A stretch of DNA of 48,656 nt. Source: Desulfobacterales bacterium (GTDB lineage Bacteria; Desulfobacterota; Desulfobacteria; Desulfobacterales; JAHEIW01). Shown here piece after piece: positions 25,935 to 34,600 of this stretch; position 1 is the stretch's first letter; every line of letters starts with the position of its first letter. The position numbers and the translations under genes were made by a program. The notes beneath the pieces are model-generated. The model was not told the origin of the DNA and searched no databases. It was given only the letters and a program-made list of their open reading frames with translations. Location of the stretch: NCBI GenBank assembly GCA_030145015.1, contig JAQYWI010000016.1:1-48656 (forward strand), given 5' to 3'.

Positions 25935-26456
25935 TTATTGGATTTGTTGAGATCCCAATTCCAGATCCACTTCCAGGGAATCCAGTTTTTTCCGTTTGCT
26001 ACGCCGGATAAGCCCTTTTGTCTCGATGACCACCGGGATTTCGTACAGGCGTAAGACCCGTTCCCTTTCGATCTGGTAATATCCGGCCGCGACGGCCACA
26101 TAGCGAGCCCCCTGGGTTCGGTCCAAATTGAAGGTGGTATTTTGACCGGGTTGAACAATTAATTTTTTGGCTCCGGCCACACTGCCATCGAAAAGGTCGC
26201 ATTCCAACAATCGATAAAGCCCTTCCTCATCGTCGGCAAGCTGGTTGAACCCATTGGGGTCATTGAGCTGGTAGACACAAACCAGAAGGGTATGGGGTTT
26301 GCCGTCACTGAGATTCAACTGAGGATCGGCCTTCACGTTGATTTTAATGGCGTCTTTCTCATATTCCGATTCAGGCGGTGGAAGCTGTTGGGCCGCACAG
26401 GACCACATCAGAATAATCGATGCCAACCAACTCAATGAAGAGATTACCTTTCTCAC
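25935..26456 (-). CDS. tssJ: T6SS outer-membrane lipoprotein TssJ
   Basis: A 173-residue lipoprotein with a hydrophobic leader and a probable lipidated Cys at residue 20. The preceding residues MWS are a weak lipobox. The mature part has the TssJ pattern: an I-I-V-KADPQLN strand, then LLVCVYQLNDPNGFNQLADDEEG, LLECD and a QPGQNTTFNLDR strand leading into YVAVAAGY. It anchors TssM to the outer membrane. Its start codon abuts the stop codon of the TagH-like gene. Confidence 0.93.
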   Translation of the reverse strand: MRKVISSLSWLASIILMWSCAAQQLPPPESEYEKDAIKINVKADPQLNLSDGKPHTLLVCVYQLNDPNGFNQLADDEEGLYRLLECDLFDGSVAGAKKLIVQPGQNTTFNLDRTQGARYVAVAAGYYQIERERVLRLYEIPVVIETKGLIRRSKRKKLDSLEVDLELGSQQIQ

Positions 26457-27200
26457 TTATCCGCCTCCTTCCTGTAAAAATATTTGTTGACAGTTATTTT
26501 CAAATTCCCGCAAGAGCTCTTGGATGTACCGGCCGGAATCCACCCACTTTTTGAATACCGCATATTTTTCGGCATACAGCTCAAAATGTTTTGCCTTGCG
26601 CGGGCGACCGAATTTTAAGCCGCCGCGGGCGGAGGCTGCAATCCGATCCGGATCCAGTTCTATCATAATTTCCTTCATTTTTTTTTCGGCAGCATGTTTA
26701 AATGCCTGTTGGGCCGTCAAAAACGCCTTGGTAATTTGGCCGAGATAGCTTTCAAGGGACCTTGTGTGATCGTCGTTTTCAAGATGAAATCCGATCACCT
26801 GCCGAATAGTTTCCGCTCCCTGACCTTGGCCCAAAAACGCCATGTTGATGACGCTCACCAGCTGGTTTAACATGTCGAATATCGTGTTCAGGGAGTCGGC
26901 CAGCCGCTGCAAAAGTTCGCCGGATGAGAGTTCGGCTTGCGAAACGGTTCTTCCCAAAAGAAACGAAAAGATCTGGGCGACAACTTCCTGATCTAAATTT
27001 AGCTTCCCTAGGGGTAAGGTTCCATCTACTTCAAATTTTCCTGTGAGTTTATCTATCACTTCCAACTTGTCGTCATGTGAAATGTCGCCGAGGGTATTTT
27101 CGAGAAATTGTTCGACCAGATTTTCAGCCTGCATCCGGTCGGATATGTAGATCTGCCGGATTTCGTCCGCCAGTTTATCCGGGTTGAGGTGTTCAGCCAT
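26457..27200 (-). CDS. TagH/ImpI C-terminal-domain-like T6SS protein without FHA
   Basis: About 247 residues from the ATG at 27200. An in-frame TTG at 27236 would add 12 residues and overlap the upstream gene, which ends at 27205. The C-terminal half resembles the C-terminal domain of T6SS FHA proteins (TagH/ImpI/VasC): LLQRLADSLNTIFDML, a central AFLTAQQAFKHAAEKKMKEIM helix, ELDPDRI, and a final KAKHFELYAEKYAVFK segment. No FHA domain (no GR...SHxxxx pattern) precedes it, only a short helical N-terminus. It probably supplies the scaffold function of TagH on its own. This identification is from remembered sequence patterns and should be confirmed by a profile search. Confidence 0.65.
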   Translation of the reverse strand: MAEHLNPDKLADEIRQIYISDRMQAENLVEQFLENTLGDISHDDKLEVIDKLTGKFEVDGTLPLGKLNLDQEVVAQIFSFLLGRTVSQAELSSGELLQRLADSLNTIFDMLNQLVSVINMAFLGQGQGAETIRQVIGFHLENDDHTRSLESYLGQITKAFLTAQQAFKHAAEKKMKEIMIELDPDRIAASARGGLKFGRPRKAKHFELYAEKYAVFKKWVDSGRYIQELLREFENNCQQIFLQEGGG

Positions 27201-27204
27201 GATT

Positions 27205-29415
27205 TTAGTGCCTGTTTTTAAGTTTCTTGGTGTCAATGATCACCGTCTCAGGTATTTCATCGTCGTTGGTTTTCATTTGGGCCGGTTTTTTCTCAGGCCG
27301 CTGCTTTTTAGATTTCTTTGAAGGGCCTTTTTTTGCTGGTCCCGGGCTGTCCTCTTCCGCCGAGTGTTTCGGATCGGTATTCCTTTGCCCAGACACAGGT
27401 TTCCGCGGTGAAATGATGACCGTTTCCGGAATATCACTTTCGCGGAGTTCTTCAGGAGCAGACCTTTGGGTCTCAGAAACATTGTGAGCTATAATAACCG
27501 TTTCAGGCAGATCTTCTTCAACCTGCGAAGCAGAATCCGATGTTTCAGCCTGGGCAACATCTTGCGGTTTTAACAAAATCTTTTCATCGAGCTTATCATC
27601 CGAGCGTTTTTTCCCGCCGAAATTCGCCGGTGACAGTATGACCGTCTCTTTGGTCAGTAAGTCATCTGAAATGCCGGCACCCGCTCGAGCAATTTTCGAC
27701 TTTTGTGCAGGCAAGCCCCCGGCGCCCTCTTCCGGTGTACGAAATTTGGCCCCAAGGTCGCCGCGCCATTTCGAGCTGATTTTTATGAGGATGTCGTGAA
27801 TCGCCGCTTTGTCGTCCGCCGGCGAGGACCTTGCAACTTGCGCTTCTGTCCCAAAGAGCGTATTTTTTATCGTATCTCTGAGATCCTCGAATTTTTGCCA
27901 AAATTCGGTTTCCGACCATTTGGATATCGGACTCATGCCATGCCTGAGCAATAAAAATCCCAGATTTTGTGCCCCCTCCCACAGCGTTGTCCAGCCGGAA
28001 TGGACGGTCTGTTGATTCGGATGCCAAAAAATATTCCGGGGAGAAAAAACCGCTGGCGGGAGATGCTCCAGAAGGTTTTCAGAAACAGCATTGTCCTTCG
28101 TGCCAATCTTATTAACCGCCTTGGCAACTTCGCTGTAAACCTCCGCAACATCCTGCTTCGCGTTTACCAAAAGCACATAAAACCACACGGATCCGAGAAA
28201 ATAGAGCCCATAGGACGGCGGCAATTTCGAAAGAGACGGCGTCGGAGCTGTATCAAGCCCGATACCCAGCAGCTGCAATTTAAAATTCCAATACTGGGGC
28301 AGCATGTCGCTTTGTTCGGCCAGATTGGCCCAAATCCGATTTATGGATAGCCCCAGATCCGGGTATTTGAAGGTGTTCAGACCGGAAAAAATAATTTGGG
28401 ATAGTTCTCCCAGCAGTGAAAGCTTTAAATACAAGACCTCCAGGAAAAATTTTTCATCCTTATTAAAGAAAAAGCGGGTTTTCCGCGAAGTGATCTTTCC
28501 AAACGTCGTCAAATATTTCAACCGACCCCGCTGACCTTCTGCGCCAAGACGGCTTGCCGGCTCATCAACGTCAGCTCCGGCCAGTAACGGTAAAAGATCG
28601 AGAAAATGCACCGAGGGAGCAGGCAGGGCTATCATATAAAAGGGATAAAAGGAAATAGGAACGATTCTTGTCTTCGCCAATCCGTCTGTTTCGTAGCACT
28701 GCTTGAAACCATCACATTTAAGACAAGGTATGCTAGCATTCGGATTCGCATCCTCTACCAATTGGTCGAATCCACCGATAAGATCCTGTTGATCCCTTAA
28801 ATTTGCCGGATCTGACGAAGTCAACCCGCGCACATAAAAATTAGATTCGCCGCGTGTATCGTAACAGTGCGCACAAAACAGGTATCGTTTGAGTGACATT
28901 GAATAGGGTTGCAGGCCTAAACCGGACAGCAGGTCATCATCACGGGTCAGCTCTAGCGGAAACCCGCACGTGGGGCATGGCGGCTGGAAAAATTCCTTGC
29001 GGTGTTGACAAAAAAATAAGGGCGACCAGGGCAGAAGCGTGTCTTCATCGCCGAGTTGATCCTTAAAAAGAAAGATCGCATCATTTTCATTCCGGGCTTT
29101 CAGAAAAGCAAATAAGTTTTGCCAGGCACGATCTATGTCAGGATTGGTAACCGGATATATCTCATCCTTCACCACATGATATTCGTCTTTCTGGGTTAGA
29201 AGAAAAACAGGTTTGATGTTCGCTCCGGCATCGCTTAAGACCGCAGCCTCCATAATTAATGCAAGTGGATCCGTGTCACTCACAATGAGAAATGGGAAAC
29301 CAGGCGTCTTATGATAAGGACTCGCATTTGCGGTCATGGACAACTTCAAATAAAACATGGCATCGGTAGGCTTTAAATATGGGATCAAAGAAGGTTTTCC
29401 CAGGTCGGATTTCAT
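27205..29415 (-). CDS. Unknown Cys-rich protein with ETVII-repeat tail, first T6SS operon gene
   Basis: A 736-residue protein I do not recognise. The N-terminal ~130 residues are alpha/beta, with LIVSDTDPLALIMEAAVLSDAG. Cys at 136, 147, 150, 181, 184, 231, 234 and 240 form zinc-ribbon-like pairs (CPTCG, CAHC, CLKC). Residues 250-520 are largely helical. From about 560 the tail is charged and disordered and holds four motifs, ETVIL at 590 and ETVII at 638, 664 and 723, the last three preceded by Pro and acidic residues. There is no signal peptide. It is the first gene of the T6SS operon, directly before the TagH-like gene, so a cytoplasmic regulator or scaffold is a reasonable inference. Confidence 0.85.
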   Translation of the reverse strand: MKSDLGKPSLIPYLKPTDAMFYLKLSMTANASPYHKTPGFPFLIVSDTDPLALIMEAAVLSDAGANIKPVFLLTQKDEYHVVKDEIYPVTNPDIDRAWQNLFAFLKARNENDAIFLFKDQLGDEDTLLPWSPLFFCQHRKEFFQPPCPTCGFPLELTRDDDLLSGLGLQPYSMSLKRYLFCAHCYDTRGESNFYVRGLTSSDPANLRDQQDLIGGFDQLVEDANPNASIPCLKCDGFKQCYETDGLAKTRIVPISFYPFYMIALPAPSVHFLDLLPLLAGADVDEPASRLGAEGQRGRLKYLTTFGKITSRKTRFFFNKDEKFFLEVLYLKLSLLGELSQIIFSGLNTFKYPDLGLSINRIWANLAEQSDMLPQYWNFKLQLLGIGLDTAPTPSLSKLPPSYGLYFLGSVWFYVLLVNAKQDVAEVYSEVAKAVNKIGTKDNAVSENLLEHLPPAVFSPRNIFWHPNQQTVHSGWTTLWEGAQNLGFLLLRHGMSPISKWSETEFWQKFEDLRDTIKNTLFGTEAQVARSSPADDKAAIHDILIKISSKWRGDLGAKFRTPEEGAGGLPAQKSKIARAGAGISDDLLTKETVILSPANFGGKKRSDDKLDEKILLKPQDVAQAETSDSASQVEEDLPETVIIAHNVSETQRSAPEELRESDIPETVIISPRKPVSGQRNTDPKHSAEEDSPGPAKKGPSKKSKKQRPEKKPAQMKTNDDEIPETVIIDTKKLKNRH

Positions 29416-29784
29416 TTCAGAGCCCCCGAGTTAATTTTCTAATCGTCGATGTAAGGTCGATTTTGAAGTAACTTATGAAAATCTATATGAATGTTGACCA
29501 ATAGTCAAGGATGTTATGTTTCCACTTTCAATATACAGAGGCTCTCTGGAGAATGTCTTGTTGAGCATTAATCGCCAACATTTCACATGCACTGGTTTCG
29601 AAAATCAATCTATTACATCGTCTCATTTAACATAAGCAAAAAGTCTTAAACCTGGTTGACCGACTTGCTTTTCAGATCATGATACCATGTGAAATATGAG
29701 ATTTCTAGAAATTGCAGATTTACAAAATATTGATTTGAAATGACCGATACTTGACGTGACGGAATAAGAGGGCCGGCTTAGATA
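29416..29784. other. Intergenic region upstream of the T6SS operon
   Basis: About 370 bp without a convincing gene, AT-rich. It separates two minus-strand units and should hold the T6SS operon promoter. A candidate promoter and palindrome are listed separately. I see no hairpin-plus-T-tract terminator and no tRNA. Confidence 0.6.
29482..29508 (-). promoter_or_regulatory. Candidate sigma-70-type promoter of the T6SS operon
   Basis: On the minus strand, TTGACT (29503-29508) is followed after 15 bases by TATAGA (29482-29487), about 65 bp upstream of the first T6SS start codon. The -35 element overlaps an inverted repeat TTGAC-N5-GTCAA at 29494-29508, which could be an operator. The spacer is short, so this is only a candidate. 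I saw no convincing sigma-54 (GG-N10-GC) element. Confidence 0.3.
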
Positions 29785-30249
29785 TTACGGAGATCTCTTA
29801 CCAAATAATCCGGTGCCTTCAAGCCGCATAACAACTTCCCCGCTTTGATTGAGCATTTCACTTTCAATCTTAATAATCCCGACATCGGGGCGGTTGGGTG
29901 AAGGTTTCGTTTCCAGAATAGTGATCCTGCCTGAAATGGTATCATTTGGAAAGACGGGTTTTAACCAGCGGACATGATCGACTCCGGGAGATCCCAGACT
30001 AATGGTTTTGGTAAGAAAATTATCCACGTATAACCGCATAAAAATCGCACAGGTGTGCCAGCCGCTGGCGATTAATCCACCAAAAATCGAATCCTTGGCT
30101 TCTTCTTCGGAGATGTGAAAGGGCTGGGGGTCAAATGCTTCGGCAAAAGTGATGATTTCCGCCTGGGTCACTCTTTTACTGCCGATTTCAATTATCTCGC
30201 CCACCTCGAAGTCTTCAAAATACCGCGTCTTCATAATCTCTGGCTTCAC
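29785..30249 (-). CDS. MaoC-like hydratase/dehydratase
   Basis: A 154-residue hot-dog-fold protein of the MaoC (R-hydratase) type, expected to hydrate enoyl-CoA-like substrates. The hydratase motif is intact: the AEAFDPQPFH segment has the D and H that correspond to the catalytic Asp/His pair, followed by FGGLIASGWHT. The start is a GTG overlapping the stop of the upstream gene (GTGA). An ATG five codons in (30234) is an alternative start. There is no link to the T6SS beyond adjacency. The substrate is unknown. Confidence 0.88.
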   Translation of the reverse strand: MKPEIMKTRYFEDFEVGEIIEIGSKRVTQAEIITFAEAFDPQPFHISEEEAKDSIFGGLIASGWHTCAIFMRLYVDNFLTKTISLGSPGVDHVRWLKPVFPNDTISGRITILETKPSPNRPDVGIIKIESEMLNQSGEVVMRLEGTGLFGKRSP

Positions 30250-31457
30250 TTCGTAAAATTTAAAAGGGCCACAACTGCTTGCGTCTCTGTTTTTCCCAGG
30301 GCGTGCTTCATATATTCCATCATTAATACAGACTGTTTGGCTTCCGTGGACATCTGAAACCAGGGGCTTTGGTCTTTAAAAATTTTAGGAGACCATGCGC
30401 GCGGCGGACGATAATCGTGGCCATAACGATTTTCCAGGATGCTTAAATAGATTTTAATTCTTTCCGTGAGCTCATTTTCAGGCATGCCTTTTATTTTAGA
30501 GAAGGCCGCGCTAAAGGCATTGATGGGCGGTAAGGAGGGATATTCCATGATCTCCTTGAAGGATTTTGCAAAGCGTTTCATGCCGTCGTGGATATGATGA
30601 TTTTTTACGGCGTTAATTTGAGACCAGCCGGCCCGCAGCCACTTAAATGTCCCGCAGCGCAGCAATGCCGCATCAGGGTCCATTTCGTAATAAATGTTAA
30701 TTCCAGATGATTCATACATGTAGGATCGTACCCAGCCCAACCCGGCTACCGCCAGCCCCGGCTTTCCGGAGTAAAAATAATCCCAATTATCGTCCGAGCC
30801 CAGGACATAGCCTTTTTTGCCCACATCCGATCTGTCCTTTTGTTTGGATATCGATATGATCACCTTGCGGTTTTTGAATTTAAATACAATAAGGGTGCGG
30901 TATAAATGATAACTGTAATAGGCGCCTGAAACGATATCCGGTGTGTTTTCGGCAAATTCAAGCCCTTTTAGTATGATCGGCTCGTCCAGTGTATCGATGA
31001 CATCCCACAGCACCGGCAACTGATCGCCTGAACCCTGCACCTGCTTCCAGTGCGACAACCGGATAGAAGAAGGCGTTATTAAATAGCCAGGTACATCCGG
31101 GTTGAATGCATATTTAAGAAAATGCTCAAAATTCCGGTGAAGATCAAATTCATGGTAAGCCGAGGGGGAGCCGAATTGGTCCGCAACGTAAAGGGCATTT
31201 GTGTCTTTGGGTTTTTCGATATAATCCAACAGGTTCTTGATTTTTGCGGGGTCAAAGGATCCTTGATGATGCGGATCCGCTAGATTTAATAAATGCACCA
31301 GGTCCGGCGATAGGCTAGCCGGAATTTTGGTTTCAGCGAGGCGGTCTTCACCGCAGGCCGTCGCAGCCGTAATCAACAGGATAAAAATTATCAGAAAGTG
31401 CCGGCAGCCTGTTTGCATACGTGTTGTTATTTTTTTCATTGAAACTTGTTTCCGCAT
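30246..31457 (-). CDS. Exported protein of unknown function
   Basis: A 403-residue protein with an N-terminal signal sequence (hydrophobic FLIIFILLITAATAC). The Cys at the end could be lipidated, but the preceding ATA is not an ideal lipobox. The mature part has many aromatic residues and no family I recognise. Segments such as YYSYHLYRTLIVFKFKNRKVIISISKQ and a final helical domain suggest a mixed fold. An ATG six codons downstream (31439) is an alternative start. It is translationally coupled to the MaoC-like gene. Confidence 0.75.
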   Translation of the reverse strand: MRKQVSMKKITTRMQTGCRHFLIIFILLITAATACGEDRLAETKIPASLSPDLVHLLNLADPHHQGSFDPAKIKNLLDYIEKPKDTNALYVADQFGSPSAYHEFDLHRNFEHFLKYAFNPDVPGYLITPSSIRLSHWKQVQGSGDQLPVLWDVIDTLDEPIILKGLEFAENTPDIVSGAYYSYHLYRTLIVFKFKNRKVIISISKQKDRSDVGKKGYVLGSDDNWDYFYSGKPGLAVAGLGWVRSYMYESSGINIYYEMDPDAALLRCGTFKWLRAGWSQINAVKNHHIHDGMKRFAKSFKEIMEYPSLPPINAFSAAFSKIKGMPENELTERIKIYLSILENRYGHDYRPPRAWSPKIFKDQSPWFQMSTEAKQSVLMMEYMKHALGKTETQAVVALLNFTK

Positions 31458-31629
31458 GGGTAATAAAAAAATTTTGTCTCCGGTCCAATCAATAGTTATC
31501 TTAACCTAAATTGAGCGTTTCAAATTTTAAAATTAAATCATTTTTTCTGATATTCAATAGACTAATTTCAGATACGGAAATTTTCAGCTGTTTTCTCAAA
31601 AAATCTCCGGCATTCTTTTAGGAAATGAA

Positions 31630-34600
31630 ATGAAAAACCAGATGATTCGGATCAAAGGCGCCCGTCAGCACAACCTCAAAAACCTCGACATCGAAATTCC
31701 CTTAAACCACATCACGGTGGTCACCGGGGTCAGTGGTTCCGGCAAATCCTCACTGGCCTTTGATACACTCTATGCCGAAGGGCAGCGCCGCTATGTAGAA
31801 ACTTTTTCGCCCTACGCCCGTCAATTTATGGACCGTATGGATCGGCCCCAGGTGGACAAAATCGAAGGTATCCCGCCGGCGATTGCGATCGACCGCAAAG
31901 ATCCGGTGCGAACTTCGCGGTCAACGGTCGGCACCATGACCGAAATTACGGATTATGTCAAACTATTGTATGCCCGCCTGGGACAACTGCATTGCAAATC
32001 TTGCGGCCGACCGGTCGTACCCGAAACTCCGGCGAACATATGGAATTTCATAAAAAAACAGCCGGCCGGCACGCAACTCATTATTACGTTTCCTTACCGG
32101 CTGGAGGCGGCTTCCCACGATGAAGTTCGCAAAATACTGATGCAGATGGGCTTTGACCGCCTTTATCTTAAGGGCCAAATCGCCCACCTGGATGAATGGC
32201 AGCCCCGTAAGAAGGAGACCGAAATTCCGGTTCTGGCCGACCGCGTGATCCTGCGATCCAAAGACCGTGAACGCATCCTGGATTCGCTTGAATTGGCCTA
32301 CCGCTTCGGCGGCGGTCGATTGGATGTCTGGCTCCCGCCGCACAGGCACCATGCCTTCAGCAATCAACTGGCCTGCGCCGCGTGCGGCATCCCATATAGT
32401 ACACCGCTGCCGAATCTCTTTTCATTTAACAGCCCTTTGGGCGCCTGTGATACCTGCCGGGGATTCGGGCGCACCATCGGAATTGATCTGGACCTGATTA
32501 TTCCGGACACCTCCCGCACCCTGGAAGAAGGGGCCATTAAGCCCTTTGGATCCGTTGAAGACGGGCGCATGGAGTTTGATGACCTGATGGGTTTTTGCCG
32601 GGGCCGCAAAATTCCAACCCGCATCCCCTTTAAACGCTTAAAAAAGGCCCACAAAAACGCGATTATCGAAGGCACTTCGACTTATTACGGCATTAGCGGC
32701 TTTTTCCGCTGGTTGGAAACCAGAACCTATAAGATGCGGGTGCGGGTATTTCTTTCGCGCTACCGCAGCTATGACATCTGTCCGGACTGCAACGGCGCCC
32801 GCTTCAAAGATGAAACCCTGCTTTACCGGCTGGCAGGCCGCACCATCGCCCAGGTATATGAAGGCAACGTGGATCAGACCATCGATTTTTTTAACACCCT
32901 GGCGGTGCTTCCCCAGGATGAAGCCAGCCTTTTGGTACTGGATGAAGTTCGCAGCCGCTTGGCCTACCTCAAGAATGTCGGCCTGGGCTACCTGACCCTT
33001 GATCGGCAATCGCGCACCCTTTCGGGCGGTGAAGTCCAAAGGGTGGCCTTGGCCTCGGCCTTGGGATCATCTCTGGTCAATACCCTGTATGTGTTGGATG
33101 AACCCAGTATCGGCCTTCATCCGCGCGACAATCATCGGCTGATTCGCATTTTAAAAGGGCTTCGCAACCTGTCCAATACGGTTGTGGTGGTTGAGCATGA
33201 TCCTGAAATCATACGCGAAAGCGACTTCTTGCTGGATCTGGGCCCCCGGGCCGGAGAAAAAGGCGGCGAGGTCATGTATTTCGGCCCCACCAGCCGTGTC
33301 AACGGATCCCTGACCGGCCAGTATTTAAAGGGCCAACGCCGGATTCCCCTTAAAAAAAGGCGCCGCCGGCCTCAAAAAGACCAGTGGATCAGCATCCAGG
33401 ATGCGGCCGAAAATAATTTAAAAGATATCGAGGTTCGCATACCGCTGGGACTGTTTGTCTGTCTGACGGGCGTATCCGGATCGGGCAAATCCACCCTGGC
33501 TGAAGAGATTCTTTACAAAGCGGCCAAACGCGCTCTGGGAGATCCCAAGGGACGACCGGGCCAGCACAAGAACATAACGGGAATCGACACTATCGATGAT
33601 GTGGTTCTGGTCGATCAACGCTCCATCGGCCGAACGCCAAGAGCCAATGCCTTAACCTACACTAAAGCGCTCGGCCCCATCCGGCAATTGCTGGCCGCCA
33701 CGGATGCGGCCAGGGCAAAACGTTTTGGGCCGGGTTATTTTTCATTCAATGTCGCCGGCGGGCGCTGTGAGACCTGCAAGGGGGAGGGATTTGAAAAGGT
33801 TGAAATGCAATTTCTTTCCGATGTGTATATCACCTGCCCCGATTGCAACGGCAAACGCTTTAAGGCGGCGGTGTTGGATATTGACTATAAAGAAAAAAAC
33901 ATACACGCTATTTTGGATCTGACGGTCAATCAGGCGCTTGAATTTTTTCAGGATCAGAATCAAATCCTGGCGGCGTTACAGCCGCTGGCAGATGTCGGTC
34001 TGAGCTATATTCGTCTGGGTCAGCCCATCAATACCCTGTCCGGCGGTGAGGCCCAGCGCCTGAAACTATCCCGCCATGTGAAGCTTAATGGTAAAGGCGC
34101 TGACCACAAACTGTTTATCTTTGATGAGCCCACAACCGGTCTGCATTTTGATGATATCGGCAAGCTGCTCACCGCCCTGCAGCGTCTGGTGGATAGCGGG
34201 AATACGGTTTTGGTCATCGAACACAACATGGATGTGGTCAAGACCGCAGACTGGGTCATCGATCTGGGGCCCGAAGGGGGTGATGACGGCGGCCGGATAG
34301 TTGCCAGTGGACCTCCCGAAAAAATTGCGCAAAATAAATTATCGCACACCGGACAGTTCTTAAAAGTTTACCTGGAAGGCAAAGGACGTTTAAAACCAAA
34401 AAAAGCGGTCACCCGCGGGGTGGCCGAGTCAACGACCACCCGCTCAGCGGGTGGCTTGGATTTTACCGCCATAGGCGGTAAAAGACAGGGGCGCGAAGTG
34501 CCCCAAATCGTTGAAAACAACGCGGTGGAACCGGGTGCGAAGCACCCGGTTTGGAAAACCCAATCGATTTCCGGCTTTTCAGCACCCGCGCAGTCAGGGG

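Noticed and set aside
29416..29784. Sigma-54 promoter for the T6SS operon
   Set aside because: No GG-N10-GC element with the usual flanking bases was seen on the minus strand. The sigma-70-like pair is the better candidate.
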